A stretch of 64,000 bases of DNA from JAENVU01 sp963765075 (GTDB lineage: Bacteria > Actinomycetota > Acidimicrobiia > IMCC26256 > JAENVU01). The notes under the pieces are model-generated. The model had not been told where the DNA came from. It did no database searches and saw nothing but the letters and a program-made list of their open reading frames with translations. Below, in pieces: positions 16,815 through 24,841 of the stretch. The position numbers were made by a program, and so were the translations under genes. How positions within the stretch are numbered: the stretch's first letter is position 1; every line of letters begins with the position of its first letter. Where the stretch lies: NCBI GenBank assembly GCA_963765075.1, contig CAVXVA010000001.1, positions 868,001-932,000 of the forward strand. The letters are read 5' to 3'.

Positions 16815-16834
16815 AACTAACTCAGCGATTAGTT
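16815..16834. promoter_or_regulatory. TetR-type operator in the divergent SDR/molybdoenzyme promoter
   Basis: Perfect half-sites AACTAA and TTAGTT separated by eight bases, in the 36-bp gap between two divergent start codons. The halves match the 18-bp palindrome at 23970-23987. A repressor bound here would control both directions at once. Confidence 0.6.
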
Positions 16835-16842
16835 TTGTGCAC

Positions 16843-19005
16843 GTGTCCGAGACGATCACGACCTTCTGCCGGGTCTGTCATGCCGCATGCCCGGTCGAGG
16901 TCGAAGTCGAGTCCGGAACCCGAGTCATCGGAGTCCGCGCGGCCCGGAGCGATCCGCTCTTCGGCGGGTACACCTGCATCAAAGGTCGACAACTCGCGGA
17001 CCAGCATCACCACCCCGACCGCCTGCGTTCGGCGCGGCGGCGCGGGGCCCATGGCTTCGAGGCCATCGGGTCGGACACCGCGCTCGATGAAATCGCGGCG
17101 CGCCTCGAGAGAATCGTCGCGCTCCACGGCCCGCGCGCCGTCGCAACCTATGTCGGCACGGGCGCATTCCAGAACTCCACCGCCGTCGCCGTTGCCACCG
17201 CGTGGCACGCTGGGTTCGGCTCACCGTCGTTCTACACATCGGTCACGATCGACCAGCCGGCGCACCGGGCCGCGGGGTTGCGAATGGGCACGTGGGAAGC
17301 CGGGTGGGACAACTTCACCGATGCCGACGTTTCGCTGGCGGTCGGCTACAACCCGCTGGTGTCGAGCTATGCGCCGGCCGGAGGTTTGCAGGGCACGAAC
17401 CCCTTCGTGCGCTTGCGCGAGGCCCGAGAGCGGGGTCTGCGATTGATCGTGATCGACCCGCGCCGAACCGAGTTGGCCGCGGCGGCCGACGTGTGGCTCC
17501 AGGTCCAGCCCGGAGAGGATCCGACCCTCCTCGCCGGCATGATCCGCCACCTCCTCAGTGAGGGTCGGTACGACCACGACTTCTGCGCCCGCTGGGTCGA
17601 CGGGATCGATGCCCTCGCGGCGGCGGTCGAGCCCTACGACCTCGCCCGGGTCGCCGACCGTTGCCGAGTCGAGGCGGCCGACGTGGTCGCGGCCGCCGAG
17701 TTGTTCGCGGCGGGTCCGCGTGGCGCAGCCGGCACCGGGACCGGGCCGAACATGGCGCCGCACTCCATGCTCACCGAGCACTTGACCCTCGCGCTCAACG
17801 TGCTGTGCGGGCGCGTACGGCGGGCCGGCGAGTTCATCGAGAGCGGGGCCTTCCTGACCCCGGGCAACACCCGGCGGGCCCGGGTCGTCGCGCCGTCGGA
17901 TCCGACTCCGGGCGCACCACACCGGATGGGCGGCCTCTCGGGCATGCCGGGCGAGATGCTCACGAACCGGCTGGCCGAGGAAATCCTCGAACCCGGTGCG
18001 GGCCAGGTGCGCGCGCTGATCGTGGCCGGAGGGAATCCGGTCGTGGCCTTCCCTGACCAATCCCGGACGGAGGCTGCGCTGCGATCACTCGACCTGCTCG
18101 TGGTGATCGACGCCCGGATGACGCCCACCGCCGCGCTCGCCCACTACGTGATCGCACCGCGCCTCGAGCTGGAGCGCGCCGACGTCCCCCACATCATGGA
18201 TGGTCGGATCGCCGCTCCCTACAGCAACTACACGCCGGCCGCCGTCACCACCGACGACGATCTCCTGTCCGAGTGGGAGGTCTTCGCCGGCCTCGCCGCT
18301 CGCGGCGGCACCACCATCGATCTTCCCGGAGGCCCGATACCGATCGAGGGCGGCGCAGTCGCCGAACTCGTCGACGACGACCTCGTTCTGGATCTCGTCT
18401 ACGCGCGGTCACGTATGCCGATGGACGAAATCCGGGCGAATCGGGGGGTCATCCATCCGGACCGTCGGATCGCTGTCCTGGCCGCCGCGGAATCCGACAC
18501 GGCGCGGTTCGCGCTGGCTCCCGCCGACGTCGTCACCGAGTTGGCTGAGGTTGCGATCCAGTCGTGTGTCGAGGCAGTGCTCGACGGGCGCGATCCGGCC
18601 GAGTTCCCGTTCCGGCTGATCAGCCGAAGAATGCGCCACGTCGTGAACTCACTCGGTCCCGAACTACCGGGCCTCGCCCGCCTCGGCACGACCAACCCCG
18701 CGTATCTCCATCCCGATGACCTCGCCGAGCTCGGCGTCGCCGACGGGGCGCTCGTGCTCATCGAGTCGCCCCACGGGTCCGTCACCGGCGTGGCCGCCCG
18801 CGCGAACGACGTCAAACGTGGGGTGGTCTCGATGTCGCACGCATGGGGTGGCGGCTCCGATGCCGGTCAGGACGAAGCCGTCATACGCGGTCGAGGCATG
18901 CCCACGAACCGGCTGGTCTCGGCGACCGCCGGCTTCGATCCGATCACGGGCATGGCCGTGCAGAGCGCGATCCCGGTACGAGTCAGCGCAGTCGGAGCCG
19001 ATTGA
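16843..19005 (+). CDS. molybdopterin-dependent oxidoreductase with N-terminal [4Fe-4S] domain
   Basis: A 720-residue member of the DMSO-reductase/formate-dehydrogenase superfamily. The N-terminal cluster ligands are CRVCHAAC with a fourth Cys in GYTCIKGRQ. The bis-MGD-binding body follows, with the final dinucleotide-binding domain (LHPDDLAELGVADGALVLIES, in two parts) around residues 600-710. The metal ligand residue is not a clear Sec or Cys. There is no Tat signal, so it is cytoplasmic, and no small redox subunit is adjacent. The substrate is unknown; context suggests a catabolic hydroxylase or dehydrogenase. GTG 16843 was preferred; a GTG two codons earlier is possible. Confidence 0.88.
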   Translation: MSETITTFCRVCHAACPVEVEVESGTRVIGVRAARSDPLFGGYTCIKGRQLADQHHHPDRLRSARRRGAHGFEAIGSDTALDEIAARLERIVALHGPRAVATYVGTGAFQNSTAVAVATAWHAGFGSPSFYTSVTIDQPAHRAAGLRMGTWEAGWDNFTDADVSLAVGYNPLVSSYAPAGGLQGTNPFVRLREARERGLRLIVIDPRRTELAAAADVWLQVQPGEDPTLLAGMIRHLLSEGRYDHDFCARWVDGIDALAAAVEPYDLARVADRCRVEAADVVAAAELFAAGPRGAAGTGTGPNMAPHSMLTEHLTLALNVLCGRVRRAGEFIESGAFLTPGNTRRARVVAPSDPTPGAPHRMGGLSGMPGEMLTNRLAEEILEPGAGQVRALIVAGGNPVVAFPDQSRTEAALRSLDLLVVIDARMTPTAALAHYVIAPRLELERADVPHIMDGRIAAPYSNYTPAAVTTDDDLLSEWEVFAGLAARGGTTIDLPGGPIPIEGGAVAELVDDDLVLDLVYARSRMPMDEIRANRGVIHPDRRIAVLAAAESDTARFALAPADVVTELAEVAIQSCVEAVLDGRDPAEFPFRLISRRMRHVVNSLGPELPGLARLGTTNPAYLHPDDLAELGVADGALVLIESPHGSVTGVAARANDVKRGVVSMSHAWGGGSDAGQDEAVIRGRGMPTNRLVSATAGFDPITGMAVQSAIPVRVSAVGAD

Positions 19006-19028
19006 TGCCGAAGTCCGCAGTCACGGTG

Positions 19029-19034
19029 AGGAGG
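19029..19034 (+). promoter_or_regulatory. strong Shine-Dalgarno site fixing the alcohol dehydrogenase start
   Basis: A perfect AGGAGG sits five bases before GTG 19040. It selects this GTG over other in-frame codons upstream, which would place the start inside the molybdoenzyme gene. Confidence 0.7.
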
Positions 19035-19039
19035 CCCCG

Positions 19040-20098
19040 GTGCTGGCAGCAGTGATCACCGGCGCACGCCGACTCGAACTCCGTGAGTTCGCCGAACCAG
19101 TCCCCTTCGCCGGCGGAGTGGTCGTGGAGGTCTCGTTCTGTGGCATCTGCGGGACCGACCTCGGCGCATATTCCTCCGGGCGCCCATACCGCCCCGCGTT
19201 GTGTGGCCATGAGTGGACCGGGACCATCGCGAGCATCGGTATCGGAGTGGATCAGGTCAGCGAGGGTGACCGCGTCGTGGTCGGTCTCCCCACACCCTGC
19301 GGGCAGTGTGGCGAATGTCGGGCCGGTCGCGCCGATCATTGCCGCACGGTCGTGGCGATGCTCCATGGCCGCGACCCGGCCGCGCCGGCCCATGGGGGCT
19401 TCGCTCCCCGGATCGCAGTGCCGGTCGCCCGAGTCGTCGCGGCCCATCCCGGCCTCGACGACGAGACCCTCGCCCAGGTCGAGCCGGTCTCGATCTGCCT
19501 GCACGCGGTCGAGCGGAGCGGCCTGATCGCGGGCGACACGGTCGCCGTGCTCGGCGCCGGCCCCGTCGGGCTCACGACCGCGCAATGCGCCGCCGCCATG
19601 GGTGCCGCGCGGGTCATCGTCATCGAACCCGATGACGAACGACGCGCGCTCGCGGTTCGGCTCGGTGCCCGCGGCCCGGTCCCGGTCCTCGCGGGGGCGG
19701 TCGCTTCGGCCCGCGACCTCGTCGACGAGCACACCGCCGGCCTTGGGGTGGATGTGGTGTTCGACTGCGTCGGGGGCGGCGATGCGCTCGCCGACAGCGT
19801 CGGACTGACACGCCGCGGTGGCACGGTCTGCATCGTCGGGCTCGCCCACGGTCCCGCGGTGTTCGAACCCGCAGACTGGCTCCGCAAGGAGATCACGGTG
19901 ACCACGACGATGGGGTACGTGCGCCGCAACATCGAGGCGGCCATGCAGCTCCTGGTCGACGGTCGCGTGCGCGTCGCGGACCTGCACACGTCCACGACTC
20001 GTCTCGATGCCCTCCCCGAAGTCTTCGAGCAACTCACGACGGCCGGGAACGGCCAGCTCAAGGTGCTCGTCAACCCCAACTGGAGTTCCAACCCATGA
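19040..20098 (+). CDS. zinc-dependent medium-chain alcohol dehydrogenase
   Basis: A 352-residue MDR enzyme. The catalytic Zn ligands are Cys in FCGICGTD and the GHEWTG motif. The structural Zn loop has four Cys (CGQCGECRAGRADHC). The Rossmann motif LGAGPVGL binds NAD(P). It resembles 2,3-butanediol/sorbitol-type dehydrogenases, but the substrate is not fixed by sequence. It follows the molybdoenzyme by 34 bp and overlaps the DUF35 gene by four bases, so it belongs to the plus-strand catabolic operon. Confidence 0.93.
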   Translation: MLAAVITGARRLELREFAEPVPFAGGVVVEVSFCGICGTDLGAYSSGRPYRPALCGHEWTGTIASIGIGVDQVSEGDRVVVGLPTPCGQCGECRAGRADHCRTVVAMLHGRDPAAPAHGGFAPRIAVPVARVVAAHPGLDDETLAQVEPVSICLHAVERSGLIAGDTVAVLGAGPVGLTTAQCAAAMGAARVIVIEPDDERRALAVRLGARGPVPVLAGAVASARDLVDEHTAGLGVDVVFDCVGGGDALADSVGLTRRGGTVCIVGLAHGPAVFEPADWLRKEITVTTTMGYVRRNIEAAMQLLVDGRVRVADLHTSTTRLDALPEVFEQLTTAGNGQLKVLVNPNWSSNP

Positions 20099-20574
20099 CA
20101 TCCATCCTGCCCGTTGCCGACGGCCTGTTCACCTGGCCGAGCGATCGCCCGGCCCTGCTCGGCGGTCGGTGCACCGCGTGCGGCAATCACACCTTTCCCG
20201 CCCAGGACGGTTGTCCCAAGTGTTCCGGCGCCGATACCGAAACTGTCGAACTGGCGCGCCGGGGCACCCTCTGGACCTGGACGGTGCAGGCCTTCCCACC
20301 CAAGTCACCGCCGTACGCGGGCAACCCAGATCCCGCGACCTTCCAGCCATTCGGCGTGGGGTATGTCGACCTCGACGGCAAGCTGTTGGTCGAGACCCGG
20401 CTGACCATTGCCGATGCCGATGAGCTGGAAATCGGCATGGAACTCGAACTGGTCATCGAACCGCTCTATATCGACGACAACGGGAACCAAGTCGTCACCT
20501 TCGCGTTCGGACCGGTCGGTGCGGAAGCCACAACCGGTGGAGCCGCCACCTCGACGGAAATGAGCACCTCATGA
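20095..20574 (+). CDS. DUF35/OB-fold protein with zinc ribbon
   Basis: A 159-residue protein with an N-terminal rubredoxin-like zinc ribbon (CTACGN and CPKCSG) and a C-terminal OB-fold (GTLWTWTVQAFPPKSP). DUF35 proteins bind and activate thiolase-fold partners, for example the Ltp2 aldolase in steroid side-chain degradation. It overlaps both the preceding dehydrogenase and the following thiolase-like gene by four bases. The DUF35-thiolase pairing strongly suggests a two-subunit complex. Confidence 0.9.
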   Translation: MTSILPVADGLFTWPSDRPALLGGRCTACGNHTFPAQDGCPKCSGADTETVELARRGTLWTWTVQAFPPKSPPYAGNPDPATFQPFGVGYVDLDGKLLVETRLTIADADELEIGMELELVIEPLYIDDNGNQVVTFAFGPVGAEATTGGAATSTEMSTS

Positions 20575-21719
20575 GCGACGACGTCGCGATCATCGGCATC
20601 GGCATGCATCCGTTCGGACGGCACCCGGGAGTCGAGGGGATCGATCAAGGGGTGGTGGCAGTGCGGCGGGCGCTCGTCGACGCCGGGCTCCAATGGAGCG
20701 ACGTCGAGTTCGCGTTCGGCGGGAGCCAAGCCGCCGGCGCCGCCGACGTGATGGTGTCCAAGCTCGGGTTGACCGGCCTGCAGTTCATCAATGTCTCCAA
20801 CGGCTGCGCGACGGGAGGTTCCGCGTTGTTCTCGGCCTACAACTCCATCCGCGCCGGGATGTTCGACATCGGCATGGCAGTCGGTTTCGACAAGCACGAG
20901 CGGGGCGCGTTTCGAGTCGACCTCAAGGAGAACGGCCTCGAGGAGTGGTACGGGGAGTCCGGCCTCGCACTGACGACTCAGTTCTTCGGCATGAAGATCA
21001 ACCGGTACCTGCACGACTACGACATCAGCATCGACACGCTGGCGCGGGTCGCGAACAAGGCGAGCCGCAACGGCGCGGCGAACCCGATGGCGTGGCGCCA
21101 GAAGGAACTCTCGACCGACGAGATCCAGGCGTCGCCGATGGTGGCCTGGCCACTGACCCAGTACATGTTCTGCTCGCCGGCCGAGGGCGGCGTGGCCTTG
21201 ATCCTCTGCCGGGGTGACCGCGCTCGCGAGTTCACCGACACGCCGATCTTCCTCCGGGCCGCCGCCGTGCGCTCACGCCGCTTCGGCTCCTTCGAGGTGA
21301 TGGCGCCACATCTCGCGACCGAGCGCGGCGACGGGCCGACCATCGACGCGTCCAAGGCCGCCTTCGAGATGGCAGGGATCGGCCCGGACGACATCGACCT
21401 CGCCCAACTCCAGGACACCGAGGTCGGCGCGGAGATCATGCACATGGCGGAGAACGGTTTCTGCGAGCACGGCGAACAAGAACAGATGATCCGTGACGGT
21501 GACACCGAGATCGGCGGTCGATTCCCGGTGAACACCGATGGCGGCTGCCTCGCCAACGGCGAGCCGGTAGGCGCCACCGGCCTCCGGCAGGTCTACGAGA
21601 ATGTGGTGCAGCTCCGAGGCACCGGCGGGGCCCGTCAGGTGGCCGGAAACCCTCGGGTCGCGTACACGCACGTCTACGGTTCGCCGGGCATCTCCAGCGT
21701 CACGATTCTGAGTCGCTGA
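20571..21719 (+). CDS. thiolase-fold enzyme (lipid-transfer/aldolase type)
   Basis: A 382-residue thiolase-superfamily protein of the SCP-x/Ltp group (MSDDVAIIGIGMHPFGRHPG; a Cys in VSNGCATGG; C-terminal TDGGCLANGEPVGATG). With a DUF35 partner, this group includes retro-aldolases such as Ltp2 as well as true thiolases. Here the reaction is probably C-C cleavage of an acyl-CoA, type undecided. It overlaps the DUF35 gene (ATGA) and is followed two bases later by the phosphatase-like gene. Confidence 0.88.
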   Translation: MSDDVAIIGIGMHPFGRHPGVEGIDQGVVAVRRALVDAGLQWSDVEFAFGGSQAAGAADVMVSKLGLTGLQFINVSNGCATGGSALFSAYNSIRAGMFDIGMAVGFDKHERGAFRVDLKENGLEEWYGESGLALTTQFFGMKINRYLHDYDISIDTLARVANKASRNGAANPMAWRQKELSTDEIQASPMVAWPLTQYMFCSPAEGGVALILCRGDRAREFTDTPIFLRAAAVRSRRFGSFEVMAPHLATERGDGPTIDASKAAFEMAGIGPDDIDLAQLQDTEVGAEIMHMAENGFCEHGEQEQMIRDGDTEIGGRFPVNTDGGCLANGEPVGATGLRQVYENVVQLRGTGGARQVAGNPRVAYTHVYGSPGISSVTILSR

Positions 21720-21721
21720 CC

Positions 21722-22426
21722 ATGACCCGCGTTCGATCCGTCGATCTGGGCAGCTCGTTCCTGGCTCACCTGGATGGGGTATGCGAGTTGCTGCTCGTGC
21801 GGCACGGCGAGCAACAACTGCGAACCAACATGGCGATGGCCGACGCCGTGGATGCCCCGCTCTCGGACCTCGGCCGGCGCCAGGCCGAGGCCGTGGCCCG
21901 ACGCCTGGCCGCGGTCGGAGTAGATGCCGTGTACAGCTCGACGATGGATCGGGCTCGCAGCACGGCACGCGCGATCGCCGCGCCGCACGCGCTGGAAGTG
22001 AGCGAGGTGGCCGAGTTGGTCGAGATCGACTTGTGGCGCGACCTGCCCCAACACGAAGGCTTGCTCGATGCGCTCGACCGGGATGAACTGCGCCGGATCA
22101 TGCGCGAAGGAAATCGGACCCAGCGGTGGGACGCCTACCCGTACGCGGAACCGAGCAAGGAGTTCCGGGCCCGCATCGTCGACGCCATCGACGGCATCGT
22201 CGAACGCCACGAGGGAGATCGAGTCGTGGTGGCCTGCCACAGTGGGGTCATCAACGGATACCTTGCCCATGTCATGGCGTCATCGCTCGACACCCCGTGC
22301 ACGCTGCACCACACGTCAGTGAGCACGGTGCGGGCGATGGGAGATCAGCGCCGGGTGGTCCAGGTCAACGACTTCGACCATGTCCGGTCCTTCCAAGACC
22401 GACTCGACCCGATCAACGCCCTCTGA
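21722..22426 (+). CDS. histidine phosphatase superfamily protein
   Basis: A 234-residue branch-1 histidine phosphatase. LLVRHGEQQ carries the phospho-accepting His, a second Arg/His set lies in the STMDRARSTARAIA region, and VACHSGVING holds the distal His. It would hydrolyse a phosphate ester or be a mutase-like enzyme. Its presence between a thiolase and an acyl-CoA ligase is odd for ordinary catabolism. It gains interest from the PEP-swivel protein encoded further along the same strand, which could make a phosphorylated intermediate. Confidence 0.88.
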   Translation: MTRVRSVDLGSSFLAHLDGVCELLLVRHGEQQLRTNMAMADAVDAPLSDLGRRQAEAVARRLAAVGVDAVYSSTMDRARSTARAIAAPHALEVSEVAELVEIDLWRDLPQHEGLLDALDRDELRRIMREGNRTQRWDAYPYAEPSKEFRARIVDAIDGIVERHEGDRVVVACHSGVINGYLAHVMASSLDTPCTLHHTSVSTVRAMGDQRRVVQVNDFDHVRSFQDRLDPINAL

Positions 22427-22429
22427 TCG

Positions 22430-23974
22430 ATGCCCACCTTCTCCGCAGATCTGGCCCGCAGTCGACCCGACGAACCGGCGCTGGTCGACGGCGACCGAGC
22501 ACTCGGCTGGGCGGAAGTCGATTCGATCCTCAACCGGGTCGCGAATGCAATGCTCGGCACCGACCTGGGGTCCGAACATCGAATCGCCGTCTTCGCCGAG
22601 AACGCGGCGGAGACCGCGCTCGCCCACTTGGGCGGTCTGCTCGGTGGTGCGTCGAGCGTCCCGGTCAACTTCCACCTGACGGCGGACGAGACCGCCTACA
22701 TCCTCGACGACTCCCAGACCGCCGTGCTCTTCGTTGGTCCCGAGACTGCGCAGCGGGGTCTCGACGCGGCGCGGCTCGCCGGCGTCACGACCGTGGTGGG
22801 TTGGGGACGCGATCTGCCCGACGGCGTGACGCCGTGGGCCGACTGGCTCGCCCGCTCCTCGGACGAAGATCCCCCCGAGGACGTCCGACCGCGTCCGAAC
22901 CTGCTGTACACCTCGGGGACAACCGGTCGACCCAAAGGCACCGATCTGCCGCCCACGATGTTCGCCGGCGGCGACACCATGACCGAGCACCTCGAGGCGC
23001 TCAAGACCGCTCGATTCGTCGAGTACGGCCCCCACCTCGTGGTCGGGCCGATGTACCACACGGGTCCGTTGTCCGGGATGCGGATCCTGGTGGCCGGCAC
23101 ACCGTCGGTCATCTTGGGTCGGTTCGACGCGGAGGCGACGCTCGCGGCAATCGATCGACATCGCACGCGCAGTGCGGTGATGGTGCCGACTCACTTCGTT
23201 CGCCTGCTGGCCCTCCCTCCCGAGGTACGGGATCGCTACGACGTGTCGTCGATGGAGTACGTCGCCCACACCGGAGCCAGCTGCCCGCTGGAGGTGAAGC
23301 GGGCGATGATCGATTGGTGGGGGCCCGTGTTCCTCGAGGCCTACGGCGCCAGCGAGGTGGGCACCACCTGCTCGATCGACAGCCACGAATGGCTGGCTCA
23401 TCCCGGATCGGTGGGTCAGGCGGATCCTCCCTTCGCAGCATTGATCGTGGACGAATCCGGACGAGAGCTTCCGCCGGGAGAGGAAGGTCGGCTGTACTTC
23501 CGTGACGCCTCCGGGCGGGGCGTCGTGTACCACAACGACCCGGTGAAATCGGCCGAGGCTCACCTCGCGCCCGGCGTCTTCACCCTCGGCGAGATGGCCC
23601 GGATGGACGCCGAGGGCTACGTCTACATCACGGACCGATTCTCCGACACCGTCGTCTCGGGTGGCGTCAATCTCTATCCGGCCGAGGCGGAGAACGTGCT
23701 CATCGAGCACCCCGCAGTCGTCGACATCGCCTGCATCGGAATCCCCGACGCCGAGATGGGTGAGTCACTCCACGCGCTGGTCATCCTGGTGGCGGGCACC
23801 GAACCCAACGGCGACGAACTCATCCGCTGGTGTCGGGAACGCCTCTCCGCGTTCAAGTGCCCGCGTTCGGTGGAGTTCGTCGACGACCTGGGCCGCAACG
23901 CGATGGGCAAGATCAGTCGGCGGGCGCTCCGTGCCCCCTACTGGGACCGCGGCGGCTCCGAGGCAAAGAACTAA
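22430..23974 (+). CDS. acyl-CoA synthetase (AMP-forming)
   Basis: A 514-residue ANL-superfamily ligase. The P-loop is LLYTSGTTGRPKG, with a YGASEVG A5-type motif, the YITDRFSDTVVSGGVNLYP hinge, and a C-terminal Lys in GRNAMGKISRR. It would activate a carboxylic acid to its CoA thioester with ATP and CoA. It starts three bases after the phosphatase stop. Its own stop codon (TAA at 23972) lies inside the 18-bp palindrome at 23970-23987, so the operator is partly coding. Confidence 0.93.
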   Translation: MPTFSADLARSRPDEPALVDGDRALGWAEVDSILNRVANAMLGTDLGSEHRIAVFAENAAETALAHLGGLLGGASSVPVNFHLTADETAYILDDSQTAVLFVGPETAQRGLDAARLAGVTTVVGWGRDLPDGVTPWADWLARSSDEDPPEDVRPRPNLLYTSGTTGRPKGTDLPPTMFAGGDTMTEHLEALKTARFVEYGPHLVVGPMYHTGPLSGMRILVAGTPSVILGRFDAEATLAAIDRHRTRSAVMVPTHFVRLLALPPEVRDRYDVSSMEYVAHTGASCPLEVKRAMIDWWGPVFLEAYGASEVGTTCSIDSHEWLAHPGSVGQADPPFAALIVDESGRELPPGEEGRLYFRDASGRGVVYHNDPVKSAEAHLAPGVFTLGEMARMDAEGYVYITDRFSDTVVSGGVNLYPAEAENVLIEHPAVVDIACIGIPDAEMGESLHALVILVAGTEPNGDELIRWCRERLSAFKCPRSVEFVDDLGRNAMGKISRRALRAPYWDRGGSEAKN

Positions 23975-23987
23975 CCGCGCGGTTAGT
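23970..23987. promoter_or_regulatory. perfect 18-bp palindrome, TetR-type operator
   Basis: ACTAACCGC followed directly by its reverse complement GCGGTTAGT. It overlaps the ligase stop codon and lies about 43-60 bp before the SDR start at 24030, as expected for a repressor site controlling a secondary promoter. Half-sites are shared with 16815-16834. Confidence 0.68.
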
Positions 23988-24029
23988 ATTCGCGTTTTCG
24001 TCAGCCGAAAGCGAATACAGGGGGCATCA

Positions 24030-24809
24030 ATGGGACAGCTCGACGGACGGGTGGCCTGTGTCACGGGCGGGACCCGCGGCATCGGACGCGCAGTGGCGGA
24101 GGCCTTTCTCCGAGAAGGAGCCAAGGTCGTCGTCAACGGCAAGGACCCGGCCAAAGGAGCAACGGCCGTCGCAGAAATGGGCGGCGGAGCCAACATTCAC
24201 TTCATTGCCGGCGATGTCACCGAGCGGGCGGATTGCGAAGCGTTGATCCAAGGCACGGTCGATCACTTCGGGCGGATCGACATCCTTCACGCCAACGCCG
24301 GCGGTGCGGTCGGTCCCGGCCCGATCGCCGAGATGTCCGATGAGTCGATGGCCGACACGATGCAATGGAACTTCTGGCACACCTTCTGGACCATGCGGGC
24401 AGCACTGGGTCACATGATTCCGCAGGGTTCGGGCCGGATCATCGCGACCTCGTCGGTGGAGAGCAAGCGCGGCACGCCGGGTCTGGCCGGCTACGCCACC
24501 TCGAAGGCGGCCATCAACGCGCTCGTCAAGACCGCGGCGCAGGAGGTCGGAACGCTCGGCATCACCGTGAACTCGGTGTGCCCGGGGGCGATCGAGACCG
24601 ATTCCATGCGCGACGCCGCCCCCGCCGCGGCGGAGGCGATGGGGATGACGTACGAGGAGCTGAAAGCGATGTTCGCGGAGGGATCCGCGATCAAGCGGCT
24701 CAACGAGGTGGGCGAGGTCGCCGCGGTGGCGGTGTTGCTCGCTTCGGATGCCGGCGCCGGCATCACCGGGACCAACCTGTCGATCGACGGCGGCACTTCT
24801 CCGTTCTGA
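24030..24809 (+). CDS. short-chain dehydrogenase/reductase
   Basis: A 259-residue classical SDR with TGGTRGIGRAVAEA, the NAG motif (HANAGGAV), Ser/Tyr/Lys (TSSVESKRGTPGLAGYATSK) and the closing SIDGGTSPF. It probably oxidises or reduces an alcohol or ketone in the same pathway as the upstream cluster. It begins after the 18-bp palindrome and is followed 32 bp later by the PEP-swivel gene, so these two may be a separate TetR-controlled unit. Confidence 0.9.
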   Translation: MGQLDGRVACVTGGTRGIGRAVAEAFLREGAKVVVNGKDPAKGATAVAEMGGGANIHFIAGDVTERADCEALIQGTVDHFGRIDILHANAGGAVGPGPIAEMSDESMADTMQWNFWHTFWTMRAALGHMIPQGSGRIIATSSVESKRGTPGLAGYATSKAAINALVKTAAQEVGTLGITVNSVCPGAIETDSMRDAAPAAAEAMGMTYEELKAMFAEGSAIKRLNEVGEVAAVAVLLASDAGAGITGTNLSIDGGTSPF

Positions 24810-24841
24810 CCCTCAGGGACCGAGCATCGGGGACGACGGAC

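Noticed and set aside
16843..19005. Selenocysteine in the molybdoenzyme
   Set aside because: No in-frame UGA exists, and the metal ligand position shows no Sec/Cys motif like that of formate dehydrogenase H.
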